Assembly (NCBI GenBank): GCA_024803745.1 | Contig: JANJXV010000020.1 | Coordinates: 17,958,777-18,022,776, forward strand | From: Megascapheus bottae | Lineage: Eukaryota; Chordata; Mammalia; Rodentia; Geomyidae | Length of the DNA: 64,000 bases | Reading direction: 5' to 3' | Shown here: piece by piece, positions 10,796-21,790 of the stretch | How positions within the stretch are numbered: position 1 is the stretch's first letter | Layout of the letters: each line of letters opens with the position of its first letter | Translations under genes and position numbers: made by a program | Notes under the pieces: model-generated | What the model was told of the DNA's origin: nothing | Seen by the model: only the letters and a program-made list of their open reading frames with translations | The model's database searches: none

Positions 10796-12491
10796 ACAAG
10801 TATAAACTGTTTCCATGAGAGTAGAAATCATGATCCTAGCAGAGAAAAATGCCTTTGGCTTCTGGTTTGTTTTCTCTCATGTTTGATTGACTCTCGTGTT
10901 GTTTTGTTTGTTATGGAACAAGAAGCCATGAGAGAATAGCATATCTGTCTAAATGATCTATTGATATCTGTAAACAATGGCTAGATCACATAGACACATT
11001 AGGCTAGGTGCTTAGTCTAGATTTGATGTTTGTTGGGTACTCTTTGGTGCTTGTACAATGGAGAAATTGCCCAAGCAGGCTTTTCTCTCAATTGGACCCT
11101 GACTAAATGCATTACAATTGCAAGAAGACTCTCAGTTCTTTTCTTTAATTAAAGAATTTAATGTAACACTTCTAGTAATTACAATAAAAATATATGGGAA
11201 AAAAGAATTTATTAACATTGATTTTTACATCATATTTTAAATGACAAGTTTAACAAACAAGTGTTCAAGAAGGGAATCTCTATTTACAATCACTGTCTCA
11301 GTTCTTTTGTGATACCAGTAGGATCTTCCGTCCTGGTGCCTGAGTTTCAAAGTTAAGAAACCGAATCAAAACCAGGGGAATTTTGAATGCTTGGAGAATA
11401 CTCTGGGGAGAAGAGTGTGGCTCATTAAGAAATTACATCTAACTCACTATTAATATTAATGCTTTGCTTAGACAGAAATGAAATCACATTTGTGCACCTT
11501 AGAATACCCTCAGGGTGCATTTTAAGTTGTCTTTCATTCACCCCAGATATTTAACTTTTCAATTTAGTATGTAAACTACTCTCTTGTCATTCAGGACCCC
11601 TACCTGGAAAGGCTAAAAAGGGACTGTTTGCTACTTTCACATTTGGAAAAGAGAACCTTAGAAGGCAATACTCAGCTTTCGTTTTCTTTGAGAATGACAA
11701 TACAAGAACCTTAGATACTTATCATGTCAAAAGGAAGTGATCAAACATATGCACAACACATGCACACACAATTTGCTGAGTATACAATAGTGACATGAAA
11801 TTCATGAAGTCTGGAGGCTTTTTAATTACTGGTTTTGCAATGAGAATGAACATAAATAGCATAGCAGGCTGATGTTGATAACAGATGCTGGTTAGAACTG
11901 GCAAGGTGAAACCTACTGCCTTCTTCCATATCCTTTCAACTGAAGTCCCTTATTTCACTTGTGACATGTAAAGCAAGTTAACATCCATTTCTTAAATAAA
12001 CAACTACTTCATTTTTTCTGTTCAGGTGAACAGGCAGAAATAATTGCCTTATTTTTTTCTTCAAAAGTTGCAAATGGGGACACTTTTTTGGGCACAACAT
12101 TTATTCACATTTTAAAATGTGGCTTTCTTTATTTAACATTTAATAATTCAACTTGGATCTCCATAGTCAGGTTCACTATGTGCTTCCCAGGACACCCAGG
12201 GTTTATTTCTAAATGTCCTCATGAGTTTCATGATTTCAGAAGCTCAGATGCTTCGTAGTGATTATTGAAGCTCTGAGGGAAAATCTGCTTGTTCAGGATA
12301 ATGCCCTTGATACTGCGGCTTATTAGTAGTTTCCAAAGCATGCAAACAGCTTCAGCTATCCTTACATAAAACAAGGGAATTCAGAACCAATTTCCACATA
12401 GGCCAACTGAAAGAATCTGTGGTGAGGACAGAGAAGGGTGAGCAGAATCTTCCAAGGCTTACAGATCAATTGCCATAAAATGAAGTGGTTG
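10796..12491. other. Unique intergenic DNA
   Basis: About 1.7 kb without recognisable young repeats or coding signatures. Confidence 0.5.
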
Positions 12492-12579
<88 letters not shown>

Positions 12580-12587
12580 TTTTTTCC
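12492..12587. repeat. (TTTC)n microsatellite at a SINE tail
   Basis: About 22 uninterrupted TTTC units abutting the T-tail side of the next SINE. The (SFFL)n frame across it is an artefact. Confidence 0.97.
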
Positions 12588-12764
12588 CTTCTAGTCCCAG
12601 GGCTTGAACTCAGGGATGAGCACTGTCCTTGGGCTTTCTCAAGGCTAGTGCTCTACCACTTGAGCCATAGCACCACTTCCAGCTTTTTCTTTGTATGTGG
12701 TACCAAGGAATTGAACCCGGGGCTTCATGCATGCTGGACAAGCATTATACCACTGGGGCTAAGA
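12588..12764 (-). mobile_element. IDL-Geo-type SINE
   Basis: AGTCCCAGGGCTTGAACTC to CATGCATGCTGGACAAGC. The B-box complement GGAATTGAACC is present. The (TTTC)n run occupies the position of its tail. Confidence 0.88.
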
Positions 12765-13491
12765 GGGTGGCCTAGTGGCATTTCTAAGCTATTTCTAAGC
12801 ATCTTCACAATAGCCTCATCCACCTTGACTTACACATGCCCAGAAAACCTGGATGACAATGGTGACATTTCTAAAAGAATTGTTCAAGTCAAGGCATAGA
12901 CAACTCAAGATTTCATTGAAAAATTTGCCTTCAAGAGGGATGCAGTGGTTATATGGACCTGCTTTCTTGCTAAATTTATCAGTGCTAGGAGAACCCCCTG
13001 TATCAACTTTACATATGGATGCTTTATTTGTTGCACTGAACCTACAGCATTAGTCTACTGAAGCAACATAGCATTAGGTTTGGAAAAAGACTGAGTCACT
13101 AATGCTCTGCCATCAAGCATCATTGGTTATGGATTTTGTGCAATCTTTCATGTGCCCATTAAGTGATAAGTACAAATATGCAATTTTGGTATGTACATCC
13201 AATGGGGTGGCATTTAGTATCTGTTAGTGAAGAGATATTTCACTGAAAAGCAAGATACATGCTCGTCAGTTTTGTATCATCCACTTCAAGGAATCCATGA
13301 TTGTACATTTACCATCTGTTGTTGACTCCATTCACTGACCAGAATGATTGTCATGGCTTGAGTTTGCTTCTTGGGATATTCTCCCACAGATGTAGGCCTT
13401 GATGCATTGCTTTGAAAACAAAGATAGGGTGATGGATATGTGTGTGTGTGTAGTTGTATCGGCTTAAGAATGTTTCTACATATGATACAGT
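12765..13491. other. Unique intergenic DNA
   Basis: No repeat identity, except ATTTCTAAGC repeated in tandem near 12778-12800 and a short (GT)n at 13438-13451. Confidence 0.45.
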
Positions 13492-13725
13492 GTTTTCTTT
13501 TTGTCAGTTGTGGGACTTGAACTCTGGGCCTGGGCATTGTCCCTAAGCTCTTCAGCTCAAGGTTATCGCTTTACCCCTTGAGTCATAATGCCACTTTTGG
13601 TTTTCTGGTGATTAATTGGAGATAAGACTCTTTGGATCTTAGTACCCACCTGGCTTTGAACCGTGATCCTCAGATCTCAGCTTCCTGAGTATCTAGAATT
13701 TATAAGCGTGCCACCGTGCCCAGCT
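13492..13725 (-). mobile_element. B1-type composite SINE
   Basis: Right monomer TTGAACTCTGGGCCTGGG, linker GTGATTAATTGGAGATAAG, then a B1 half ending CCACCGTGCCCAGC. Duplication TGATACAGT at 13483-13491 and 13726-13734. Confidence 0.87.
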
Positions 13726-13939
13726 TGATACAGTAATTTTTATAGATAGAAACCATCTATTTAATCTTGATTATTTATACACATTAGATATATTTATTAC
13801 TGATATGTATATGTAGATTTTATAGAGTAATGAATGCTTCTATATATGTAGACAATAATTTTTATAGACAGAAAAATACGTATATATTCATATGTATAAA
13901 TATTTCTTCATGTCATGTTTTAACACCACATTCAAATTC

Positions 13940-14040
13940 CCTCAGGTTCGATTCCCAGTTCTGTTGTTAATAGTTTTAAAGCCTCGGGCAGGTTATCAAT
14001 CTCTGCTTCTTAGTTACCTAATCACCACACAGCTCTACAT
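13940..14040 (+). mobile_element. MIR fragment (plus)
   Basis: CTCAGGTTCGATTCCCAG (tRNA-like B-box region), then GGGCAGGTTATCAATCTCTGC and TTAGTTACCTAATC, in the order of the ancient mammalian MIR SINE. Confidence 0.6.
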
Positions 14041-14182
14041 TATCCTCATTTTGATAATGGGGAAACTCAGCAAAGATGATTTAACACTGTTCCCAAGTGT
14101 GCACATTTAGTGTTATACAGCTAAGGTTTGAATCCAGGCTGTCCATTTTCAAGTCCAGATTTTAACACTATGGACTATAACC
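14041..14182 (-). mobile_element. MIR fragment (minus)
   Basis: TGATAATGGGGAAACTCAGC, TTCCCAAGTGTGCAC, ACAGCTAAGGTTTGAATCC and TTAACACTATGGAC follow the complement of MIR from middle to 5' end. It abuts a plus-strand MIR fragment. Confidence 0.65.
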
Positions 14183-15340
14183 ATGGATCCTGTAAATACT
14201 GAGAACATTTAGTATTTGATTAATATAGACAAGAAAGTCCCCCCAAAATATTAGCAGAAAACCATTAGAAGTCAGTCATTCTGATGCCCAAAATATAAAA
14301 GTTAACCAAATCTGATAATGATCTGTAGAGATGAAGGTAGCTTGGTAGAGAATGTTTTGTTTTTTTTTTTTTTTTTTTTTAAGGGACCTATCAGTGCCTG
14401 ATATACAAATCTTGATAAAGGTTGTAAAGAAGGAATACCTAAAACTCTGATAGTTTATAGCAAGGAGATCTGATAACCCAAGGGAGGAGCAAAATTTCTC
14501 TGAAGAAGGGATGTTTGAAGGATGAGCACAAGCCTACTGGATGATGTGAGCACATATGAGAAGCCAGTTATAGGATGATATTATTTCATGGAGAAGGATA
14601 AGAAGAGGTTAGAGTCTGTAGAGGAAACTATGTCTCAGGTGTCATGGGTGTAGGTAATGGAAACATGAAGGAGGACCAGGATTGTTGGCAGGTCACTGAT
14701 TTTTCACAACAATGTATATGTCCTGGAAAGTCATCGGGGGGTTTTATAATGTGGAGTCATACGCAGGACCAGCATTATGTAAAGGATATTCTAGAATTCA
14801 AGTATCCATTCTAATATCATGGTACCCTAAAATCCTCTCCTTTACCTGTAAAGTCTACAGAAAATGTGACTATACTCAATCTTCTCACCTTTCTCTAATC
14901 CCAACTTCTTAAAGAACAGCATCCGTTGTTCACCCTGTGTAAGTTTTGTTTGCATGGAGTTTGTTGTTTAGCTCTAGAATAACTTCCAAAGGTCCAAACA
15001 TGGTCAACTATTGGCCTATTGGGCTCATAAAAAAGACTAATGCTTGAAAATGAAGCAGTACAGTTTCCAAAACATCTAGCATGGTGACTCCAGGTTGCAA
15101 ACTACAGTGCTTTCTTGGATAATATTCTCCATTGTGTGCTCTCCTTCCTGCCTTCAGAAGCTTACAAATTCTCCCAATTGAGACATTTGGCAAAAGCCTC
15201 CCCATTCTTATTCCTCACATTCATTCTCTCTTTTCTGTTTTCAGACCATCCTAGATATAATTTGTTTCTTTGTACTGAGTTATTGTTTTAATATCCTAAT
15301 AGGTTCCATGCATCTATTCACTTCTATAGCTCATGCTTCA
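14183..15340. other. Unique intergenic DNA
   Basis: Contains a 20-base T run near 14360. No gene recognised. Confidence 0.45.
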
Positions 15341-15523
15341 TTTTTTTTTTTGCCAGTCCTGGGGCTTCAACTTAGGGCCTGAATACTGTCCTTGGAATTT
15401 CTCAAGGCTAAAGCTACAGCAATATTTCTGGCTTTTTCTATGTATGTGGTACTGAGGAATCAAACCCGGGTCTTCATGCAATGATGGGCAAGCACACTAC
15501 CATCAGGCCTGACTCCTGGCCCT
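15341..15523 (-). mobile_element. IDL-Geo-type SINE, diverged
   Basis: T-run, GCCAGTCCTGGGGCTTCAAC, then CATGCAATGATGGGCAAGC and a SINE end near GACTCCTGGCC. A deletion in the middle removes part of the right-monomer A-box region. Confidence 0.82.
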
Positions 15524-16194
15524 TTATATGTCACTCTTAAATACAGATCAATCTTAAGATTTGACATGCCACCTTTCTCTTCAAACCTTTTCATGGTGCC
15601 TACTTGTCTATGAAGAGAATTCAGCCCCTTAACTGACACTTGAGCCCCAAGTTTCTGTTTTAATTTTTTCCCTTTTCCAAATCCTACATTTGTGTGGAAA
15701 TATTATTGTCCTTCTTTGGACACACTTATGGCTTCTTTCAGTGACTTTGGCTAATAAGCATCATTTTATGTATAATTTTTTTCCTGAAATATGTCATCTG
15801 TTATATTTGAGGCTTCATACCCATGAAAAAATGCCATGTACTTCTTGAGCTCCTCAAGAGTATGAGATCTCCCATTCTCTCTCTTTCTGTCTCTTGCCTT
15901 GTAGAGCCAAATACCATCAGAGGCTAAGTTTTGCAGGTGTTTATTAAATCCCATTCTATAGATTTTTTCAGGGGAGGGTTATAATTCAAGCATGGATCTG
16001 TAACATTCTACCTCAGAGTCTTCCACATTGTACTTTCATCCATTCTTTTCATTAAAAAAATTGTGTGTTAGAACTCAATTTTTGAAGGAACCAATGTGAA
16101 AAACCATTGAAAATTAAGTAAATAGTGCTGATTTGGTTGGAAATGTATGCATGCATGCATGTATTTACAAATGCATGTATGTGTGTATGTTACT
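15524..16194. other. Unique intergenic DNA
   Basis: Includes a short GCAT repeat at 16147-16162. Nothing else recognised. Confidence 0.4.
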
Positions 16195-16261
16195 GAAATT
16201 TTACATGCTAATTGTATATATTTATGAAGTACAGTGTAATGTTTTGATACATTTCTTTTCT

Positions 16262-16453
16262 CTCTCTCTTTTTTTTTGCCAGTTCTGGGGCTTAAACTCA
16301 GGGTCTGAGCACTGTCCTTGGGGTTTCTCAAGGCTAGAGTTCTACCACTTGAGCCACAGCACTACTTGCAGCTTTTTCTTTGTATGTGGCACCAAGGAAT
16401 CGAACATGCATGTTAGGCAAGCACTCTACTACTAAGCCAAACTCCTGGCTCCC
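16262..16453 (-). mobile_element. IDL-Geo-type SINE
   Basis: Perfect 18-bp flanking duplication TTGATACATTTCTTTTCT at 16244-16261 and 16454-16471. Short deletion next to the B box (GGAATCGAACATGCATG). Confidence 0.92.
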
Positions 16454-16759
16454 TTGATACATTTCTTTTCTATGTGAGGGTCAAATATAGCATACTCATT
16501 ACCTTAGAGGGTTTTTTTCATGATAAGTACATTCAAAATCCTCTCTTTTAGCTATACTGAGATGTAATTTTGTTACCCAGCTGTGTAATAAAATGTGAAA
16601 ACTTCTTCCCTTATCTAATGTACATGTTCCATTCAATCTTTCCCCATGTACCTCTTCTTTTCCTTCTCTTCAGGCTCTAGTAAAGCCCCTGTTCTACTTT
16701 TGTGAGATTATTTATTTATTTTAAAGATTCCACATATGAGTGAAAATATGTGGTATTTG

Positions 16760-17195
16760 GAAACAAGAGGTTTATCTTTGTGATTGTTCTTAATGTACTA
16801 TGTAAAGCTTCTTTTTTTCCTCTTATGGTTTATCTCATGTTGTTACTGTATCTGACATTGGTATCTGGTATATTGTATATATGTTTATTAGTTTATTTGA
16901 AATAGGGAAAGGAAGGGGAAAACAAGATGATTGGAAAGGATCTGACATTGGTATCTGGTATATTGTATATATGTTTATTATATATGTTTATTAGTTTATT
17001 TGAAATAGGGAAAGGAGGGGGAAAACAAGATGATTGGAGAGGATTGGGGAAGGGAAAGTGGGAAAAAGGCATTGGAAAGGGTATCAATGTCCAAGACATA
17101 ATGCACCCACTACCTGAAGAATGTAACTGTAACCCATCTGTATATCACCCCAACAATGAAATAAAATTACAAACAAAATGAAGGAAGAAGAAAAA
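16760..17195 (+). mobile_element. L1 3'-UTR inserted in an older L1, with internal duplication
   Basis: GTTTATCTTTGTGATTGTTC through the G-rich tract to ACAATGAAATAAAATTACAAAC. Flanks CCACATATGAGTGAAAA (about 16731 and 17203) are shared, consistent with a target-site duplication of about 17 bp. A 90-base unit at 16851-16940 is repeated at 16941-17043; the second unit carries an extra ATATATGTTTATT. Confidence 0.75.
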
Positions 17196-17460
17196 AAGGA
17201 ATCCACATATGAGTGAAAACATATGCTATTTGTCTTTCAGTCCCTGGCTTATTCTCTAGGTTTATTATTGTGACTGCAAATCAGAGGATTTTTATTCTTT
17301 TTAATGGCAGAAATCCTATTCTACTGAACATACTTATGAAAATTTATGTGTGTGTATTTTTTATCTGTTCATTTGTGGATGGACAAATATTTTGGCTACT
17401 GTCACCAGCAATATAATTCTATAGATTTATGAGCACAGATCTCTCTTCAACTTCATGATT

Positions 17461-17679
17461 GTCTTTCCTTTAAATAATTACTAGGAATTTTAATACCTAC
17501 AGTCTAGACATGTATTTGATAAGTAGCAACATTATTGTTCTTATATATTAAATAATTGATGTTTGCTGCTGTTAATGTGGCTGTGGGTATACAAGATAGC
17601 AGTCTTCGAGGACAGGCTCCTCTCCAGTGGTGTGTACATTTACTGTCTAGTTTAGCTGCATCCATTGGAGGGCCAAATA
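17461..17679. other. Unique intergenic DNA
   Basis: Nothing recognised. Confidence 0.4.
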
Positions 17680-17695
17680 GGAAGATGTTGATTTT

Positions 17696-17928
17696 TTTTT
17701 CTTTTTTGGGGGGTCATAGGGCTTGAACTAGGCCTGGGTACTGTCCCTAAGCTCTTCAGCTCAACGCTACCACCCTACCCCTGAGCCAAACCCCACCTCC
17801 TGTTTTCTAGAGATTAATTGGAAATAAGTGTCTCAGATCCTTTTGTGCCCAGGCTGGTTTTGAACCTTGATCTTCAGATCTCAGCCTCCTGAGTAGGTAG
17901 GATTACAGGCGTGAGCCATCGTGCCGGT
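17696..17928 (-). mobile_element. B1-type composite SINE
   Basis: Perfect 16-bp duplication GGAAGATGTTGATTTT at 17680-17695 and 17929-17944. The B1 half retains GGATTACAGGCGTGAGCCATC, unlike more diverged copies nearby. Confidence 0.93.
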
Positions 17929-18035
17929 GGAAGATGTTGATTTTAATTACTGTTTGTATCTTTGTCCTATAATTGCTTGCTTGCTATTGATTTTGGGTCA
18001 CAAAGAATAGAAATCCATCTCAAAATGTGTCCAAA

Positions 18036-18140
18036 GCTGGGAAGTGGGGCTTAGCTTAAGGATAGGGTGGTAACCTTCAGCTGAAGAGGTCAAGAACAGT
18101 GCCTAGGCAGAGTTCCAGTGCCATGACCAACCAAAAAAAA
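18036..18140 (+). mobile_element. Solitary SINE right monomer
   Basis: Starts CTGGGAAGTGGGGCTTAGC, ends CCATGACCAACCA8, and is flanked by GTGTCCAAA at 18027-18035 and 18141-18149. No B1 or ID-like left half precedes it, so it is either a 5'-truncated or an independently mobilised right monomer. Confidence 0.75.
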
Positions 18141-18149
18141 GTGTCCAAA

Positions 18150-20618
18150 ATAGACATCTCCCTTGGGATATCTGATGGGCAACTTCAGTTCTCTATTTCT
18201 GAACAACTGGTCCTCACAAAGGTAGTGAAAAATCTTTGGAACATTTTTGCCTTACTTCGTTATCTACAAAGTAACACTAGGCCCCATAGGGCCTTTTCCA
18301 CTTCAGAAGCGGGAATATCACACTTTCTAGATCAAGAAAGATAGGGGAATCTGGTCCTGTAATAAGTCACTGTATACATTTCTCCATTTGTAGATAATGA
18401 AAGGCCACTCTTTTCTTTCAGGAGAACAATGATTCCTTTCATTTAGTGTTCATAAGAAGGGATTATTCCTGGATATTCCTGACTCTGTGCACTCTTTCTT
18501 TCTCTTCCTCAAGGGGGCAAAGTGACTTATATGGGTGGTGGGCTGATAGTTTATTGGGGAAAGTAATTTAATAAATGTTTGATGCAATGTGGATTTAACA
18601 TGATGTGAATAAAACATCAGACATCCATTTGCACGTAGCATCTCCATGTCCCCAGCTAGAGACTCTGATTTTTTTAAATGTTAGAAAGATTAGTTGCTAC
18701 AGTGAAATACCTCACATGCCTGAAAATCTTACCACTCATATACAAATTAAACCTGAGAGAAATGTTCCCAAATTCAACAACAACCCTTTTGGCAACTTGC
18801 TTAAGCTGTCAATAATAATGCTTTTAAAAAATCATTATGCTAGAGGAATGACTAAATTATCATTGCTTTTCCTACAGGAATTTCTGAGCAAATGTCTTAT
18901 CATATAGGTCAAGCAACGTATTTTGTGAAAAACAAATGTAGGAAAAGAGTATTAGAGTGGTCAACCAGTAAACTGACTGAAAAAAGCATTATGTTGTAGT
19001 TTGTGAAAGTTGTTAACATTATAACAATTAAATTTTTGATTTCTTTCTTTCCAAATGAATATTTAATTGTACACAGTTGTTACATTCTTTTTTAAAATTA
19101 ATGTTTGAAATTGTAGTCTTCAAGTCCCTCTGTGCCTGGATTCATCCTAGGCTTTTACCTTTTCTACTCTTGACCAGTGATCAGGGCCCTGCCCTGAACA
19201 TAGAAATCTTACCTGGATGGTTTGTAAGTAAAATTAAGTTTTCAATCATTAGCTTGATCAGATCACCTGGACAGTCTGTTCTACTGTTTGTTTCTCCAGG
19301 GATTATCATTCAATAGATGCAGGTGGGTCCTGGTTATAGATCTAACATGATCCCAGATCTTAATAAAGTTGCTACTGCCTGGATTATACTAGGGAGACCA
19401 AAACTTTAAACTGGGGGTTTAGAGCTATTCTAGTAGATATCTTAGTATTCCAATGATGTTTACCCCTGGAATCTATTATTTAAACGAATCTGTGTGAAAT
19501 GAAACAATTTTGTATATCATTATGCTACCTATGTCCTTTTATATTTTCAAAATAGAATGTCAAGTATGTATTTAGTAAATCAATAATATATACTTTGAAT
19601 GGACTCTTAGGGCCATAACAATTGATCATATACAAGGCAGTGTGGACAATCTCATTGATTTCCCACAAATTATTTTCTGCAGATGATATGCATGATTTAC
19701 CAAACTTTGGCAATCAAAGATAGCTTGACATTTAAAGATAGCAGTTCTTTCAATTATTTTATCTTCTTAATTAACATGCATTTCCCTATTTTATCTGGCT
19801 TAATGTCTTTAAGAAAATACAATACTTTTTTAATGCTTAACTTATTCTTATTTCCCTAATCAGAAACATAATCTTTCATGAGGATTTCTTTGTAACAGAG
19901 ATGTTAGTGTCTTTCTTTGAAAACCAAAATGATCGTGGCACCTCTAAATTTCTTTTTAAGCAAGACCTAAAATACCTGGGCATTGATCCTTCAGTGAGCA
20001 ATAGCCTGACAATGAGAGTAATTTCTTCCTTTGAAGGTCTGGGTGCCTGTGGAAATGGGAAGTCTTTAGCTACTTATTACATCTCTGTACTTACTATCAT
20101 TCCATTTGGAAAAATATGTCACAAAGGGCCAAAGAGATCCAGTTATGCTGTTGATTCTGCTGAAATGAATACCCAACGAAGCAATAAACCTGTTTGAAAA
20201 TGAATTTGTTGCTCCCATCAATTCCTCATGACTCCATTGCAAGGCTGAAAATGTATCAAACAATGAAACTTGATCATTTGACCATGCTAAATGCTGGAAG
20301 CAATGCCTCAGCTTATACTTATGGTGAGCTTTTTGTTTAATTCCTGTTTAAAAACAAACAGCAACCCCAAATACTTTTTTTATTTAGATGATGCATTCAA
20401 AATTCTGACTATATAAAGAACTTAATCAAATGGCACTGGGTTACTTGGACAAACATTTTGTATCCTTTGACATTGCCATAGAATATAACTATGAATATAC
20501 TGGACAGATAATTCAGAGACTAAATTTCCTGTAGAGAGTTTTCCCAAATGACAGTTAGCTGTTACCTGATAAGATTAGTGTTTCTCTCACAGACTGTGGT
20601 GGGCATGTGCACGCATGT
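18150..20618. other. Unique intergenic DNA
   Basis: About 2.5 kb with no recognisable repeat. Open frames of 60-100 codons (for example 18605-18907 and 19901-20197) lack any family motif. Confidence 0.5.
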
Positions 20619-20619
20619 A

Positions 20620-20668
<49 letters not shown>
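20619..20668. repeat. (TG)n microsatellite
   Basis: GCATGTATGTGTGCG lead-in and about 22 TG units, abutting the next SINE. Confidence 0.96.
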
Positions 20669-20669
<1 letters not shown>

Positions 20670-20671
20670 AG

Positions 20672-20896
20672 TGCGCCAGTAATGTAGCTTAAATTCATTG
20701 CCTGGGCACTATCTTTTAGTTATCTGTTCATGACACTCTACCACTTGGGCTATAACTCTACAACCCACATTTTGTAGTTAATTATAGGCAAGAGTCTCAA
20801 GTACTTCCTTCCTGGGCTAATAAACTGTAATCTGATTCTCAGATCTCAGTTTCTTGGGTAGCCAGTCTTATAGGCAAGAGCCACCAGCACCTAGCT
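20672..20896 (-). mobile_element. B1-type composite SINE, old
   Basis: GCCTGGGCACTATC, linker TAATTATAGGCAAGAGTCTC, and a B1 half TTTCTTGGGTAGCCAGTCTTATAGGC. Strongly diverged. Confidence 0.7.
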
Positions 20897-21532
20897 TCCT
20901 ATAGTCTTTTGATCTTTATTTATGCAGTCCCTTTGGATGAGGGATTATTTTGAACTGGAGTCATTATCAGACCTGGAAATTCAGACTTCCTTTCAGAAGC
21001 ACATATTTTATCAGAGTGTGTCATTTTATACTGATGAGGGTTGAGTATGCCTCACAAGAGCACTGAGACTAATTGTTACAACAAATTAATGAATTACATG
21101 TACAGAAGAAATTATTCCCTTGCATGGAGAGGGCTACAAAAGGCAGCACATATCATCGTTCTTAATAATTTAATTATAATGGAATCATTTCAACACCTTG
21201 TTCCTGTGGGTCTTGCAGAATAAAGGGCTTACATGTGATTTTATCAGTAACTGGGTAGGAACTAAACTGCCTTTTGATGTCACTCTTCATTTGCTGTTTT
21301 CTTATACCTACACAACAGCTTTCAAATGAAAATTGTAACTTGTCATAATTATGTGTCCATGTGGAAATGTAGTATTGAACCATCAGTGGTACAAAATGGA
21401 TTTTTAACTTGTTTATTCCAGGTATGATGCAGAATTTGTATGGATTTCCACGCTTTCAGACACCACCCCTAGGTGACTAATACTATTTTTATTGAGCTAA
21501 CAGCCTAAGCCTTCAGTAATGGATATCCACTG
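20897..21532. other. Unique intergenic DNA
   Basis: Nothing recognised. Confidence 0.45.
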
Positions 21533-21695
21533 CCCTCCCTTCCTTCCTTCCTTCCTTCCTTCCTTCCTTCCTTCCTTCCTTCCTTCCTTCCCTCCCTCCC
21601 TCCTTCCTTCCTTCCCTCCCTCCTTCCTTCCTTCCTTCCCTCCCTCCTTCCTCCCCTCCTTCCTTCCCTCCCTCCTTCCTTCCCTCCTTCTTTCC
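21533..21695. repeat. (CCTT)n/(CCCT)n pyrimidine tract
   Basis: About 160 bases of almost pure pyrimidine. All open frames across it on either strand (Pro/Ser/Phe or Lys/Glu/Gly runs) are artefacts. Confidence 0.97.
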
Positions 21696-21790
21696 ACAAA
21701 GTCTGGCACAGTCTGGCCTCGAACTCTCAATTCTTCTGCCTCTGACTCCCTAGTTCTAGGGTTACAGGTGTGGGTCACCATGACTGGCCA
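21696..21790 (-). mobile_element. B1 monomer SINE
   Basis: CTGGCCTCGAACTCTCAATTC, TAGGGTTACAGGTGTGGGTC and ACCATGACTGGCC form the complement of a B1 monomer. The adjacent pyrimidine tract is on its tail side. Confidence 0.8.

Larger units (their letters stand above)
16195..17460 (-). mobile_element. Old L1 (L1M-like), interrupted
   Basis: Blocks such as CCACATATGAGTGAAAACAT, ATTTGTCTTTCAGTCCCTGGC and TTTATCTGTTCATTTGTGGA follow, in complement, the 3' ORF2 and UTR order of old mammalian L1s. The copy is broken by the SINE at 16262 and the L1 3' end at about 16760-17190. Confidence 0.6.

Noticed and set aside
12438..12899. 153-codon frame with (SFFL)n
   Set aside because: Produced by a (TTTC)n microsatellite and an adjoining SINE.
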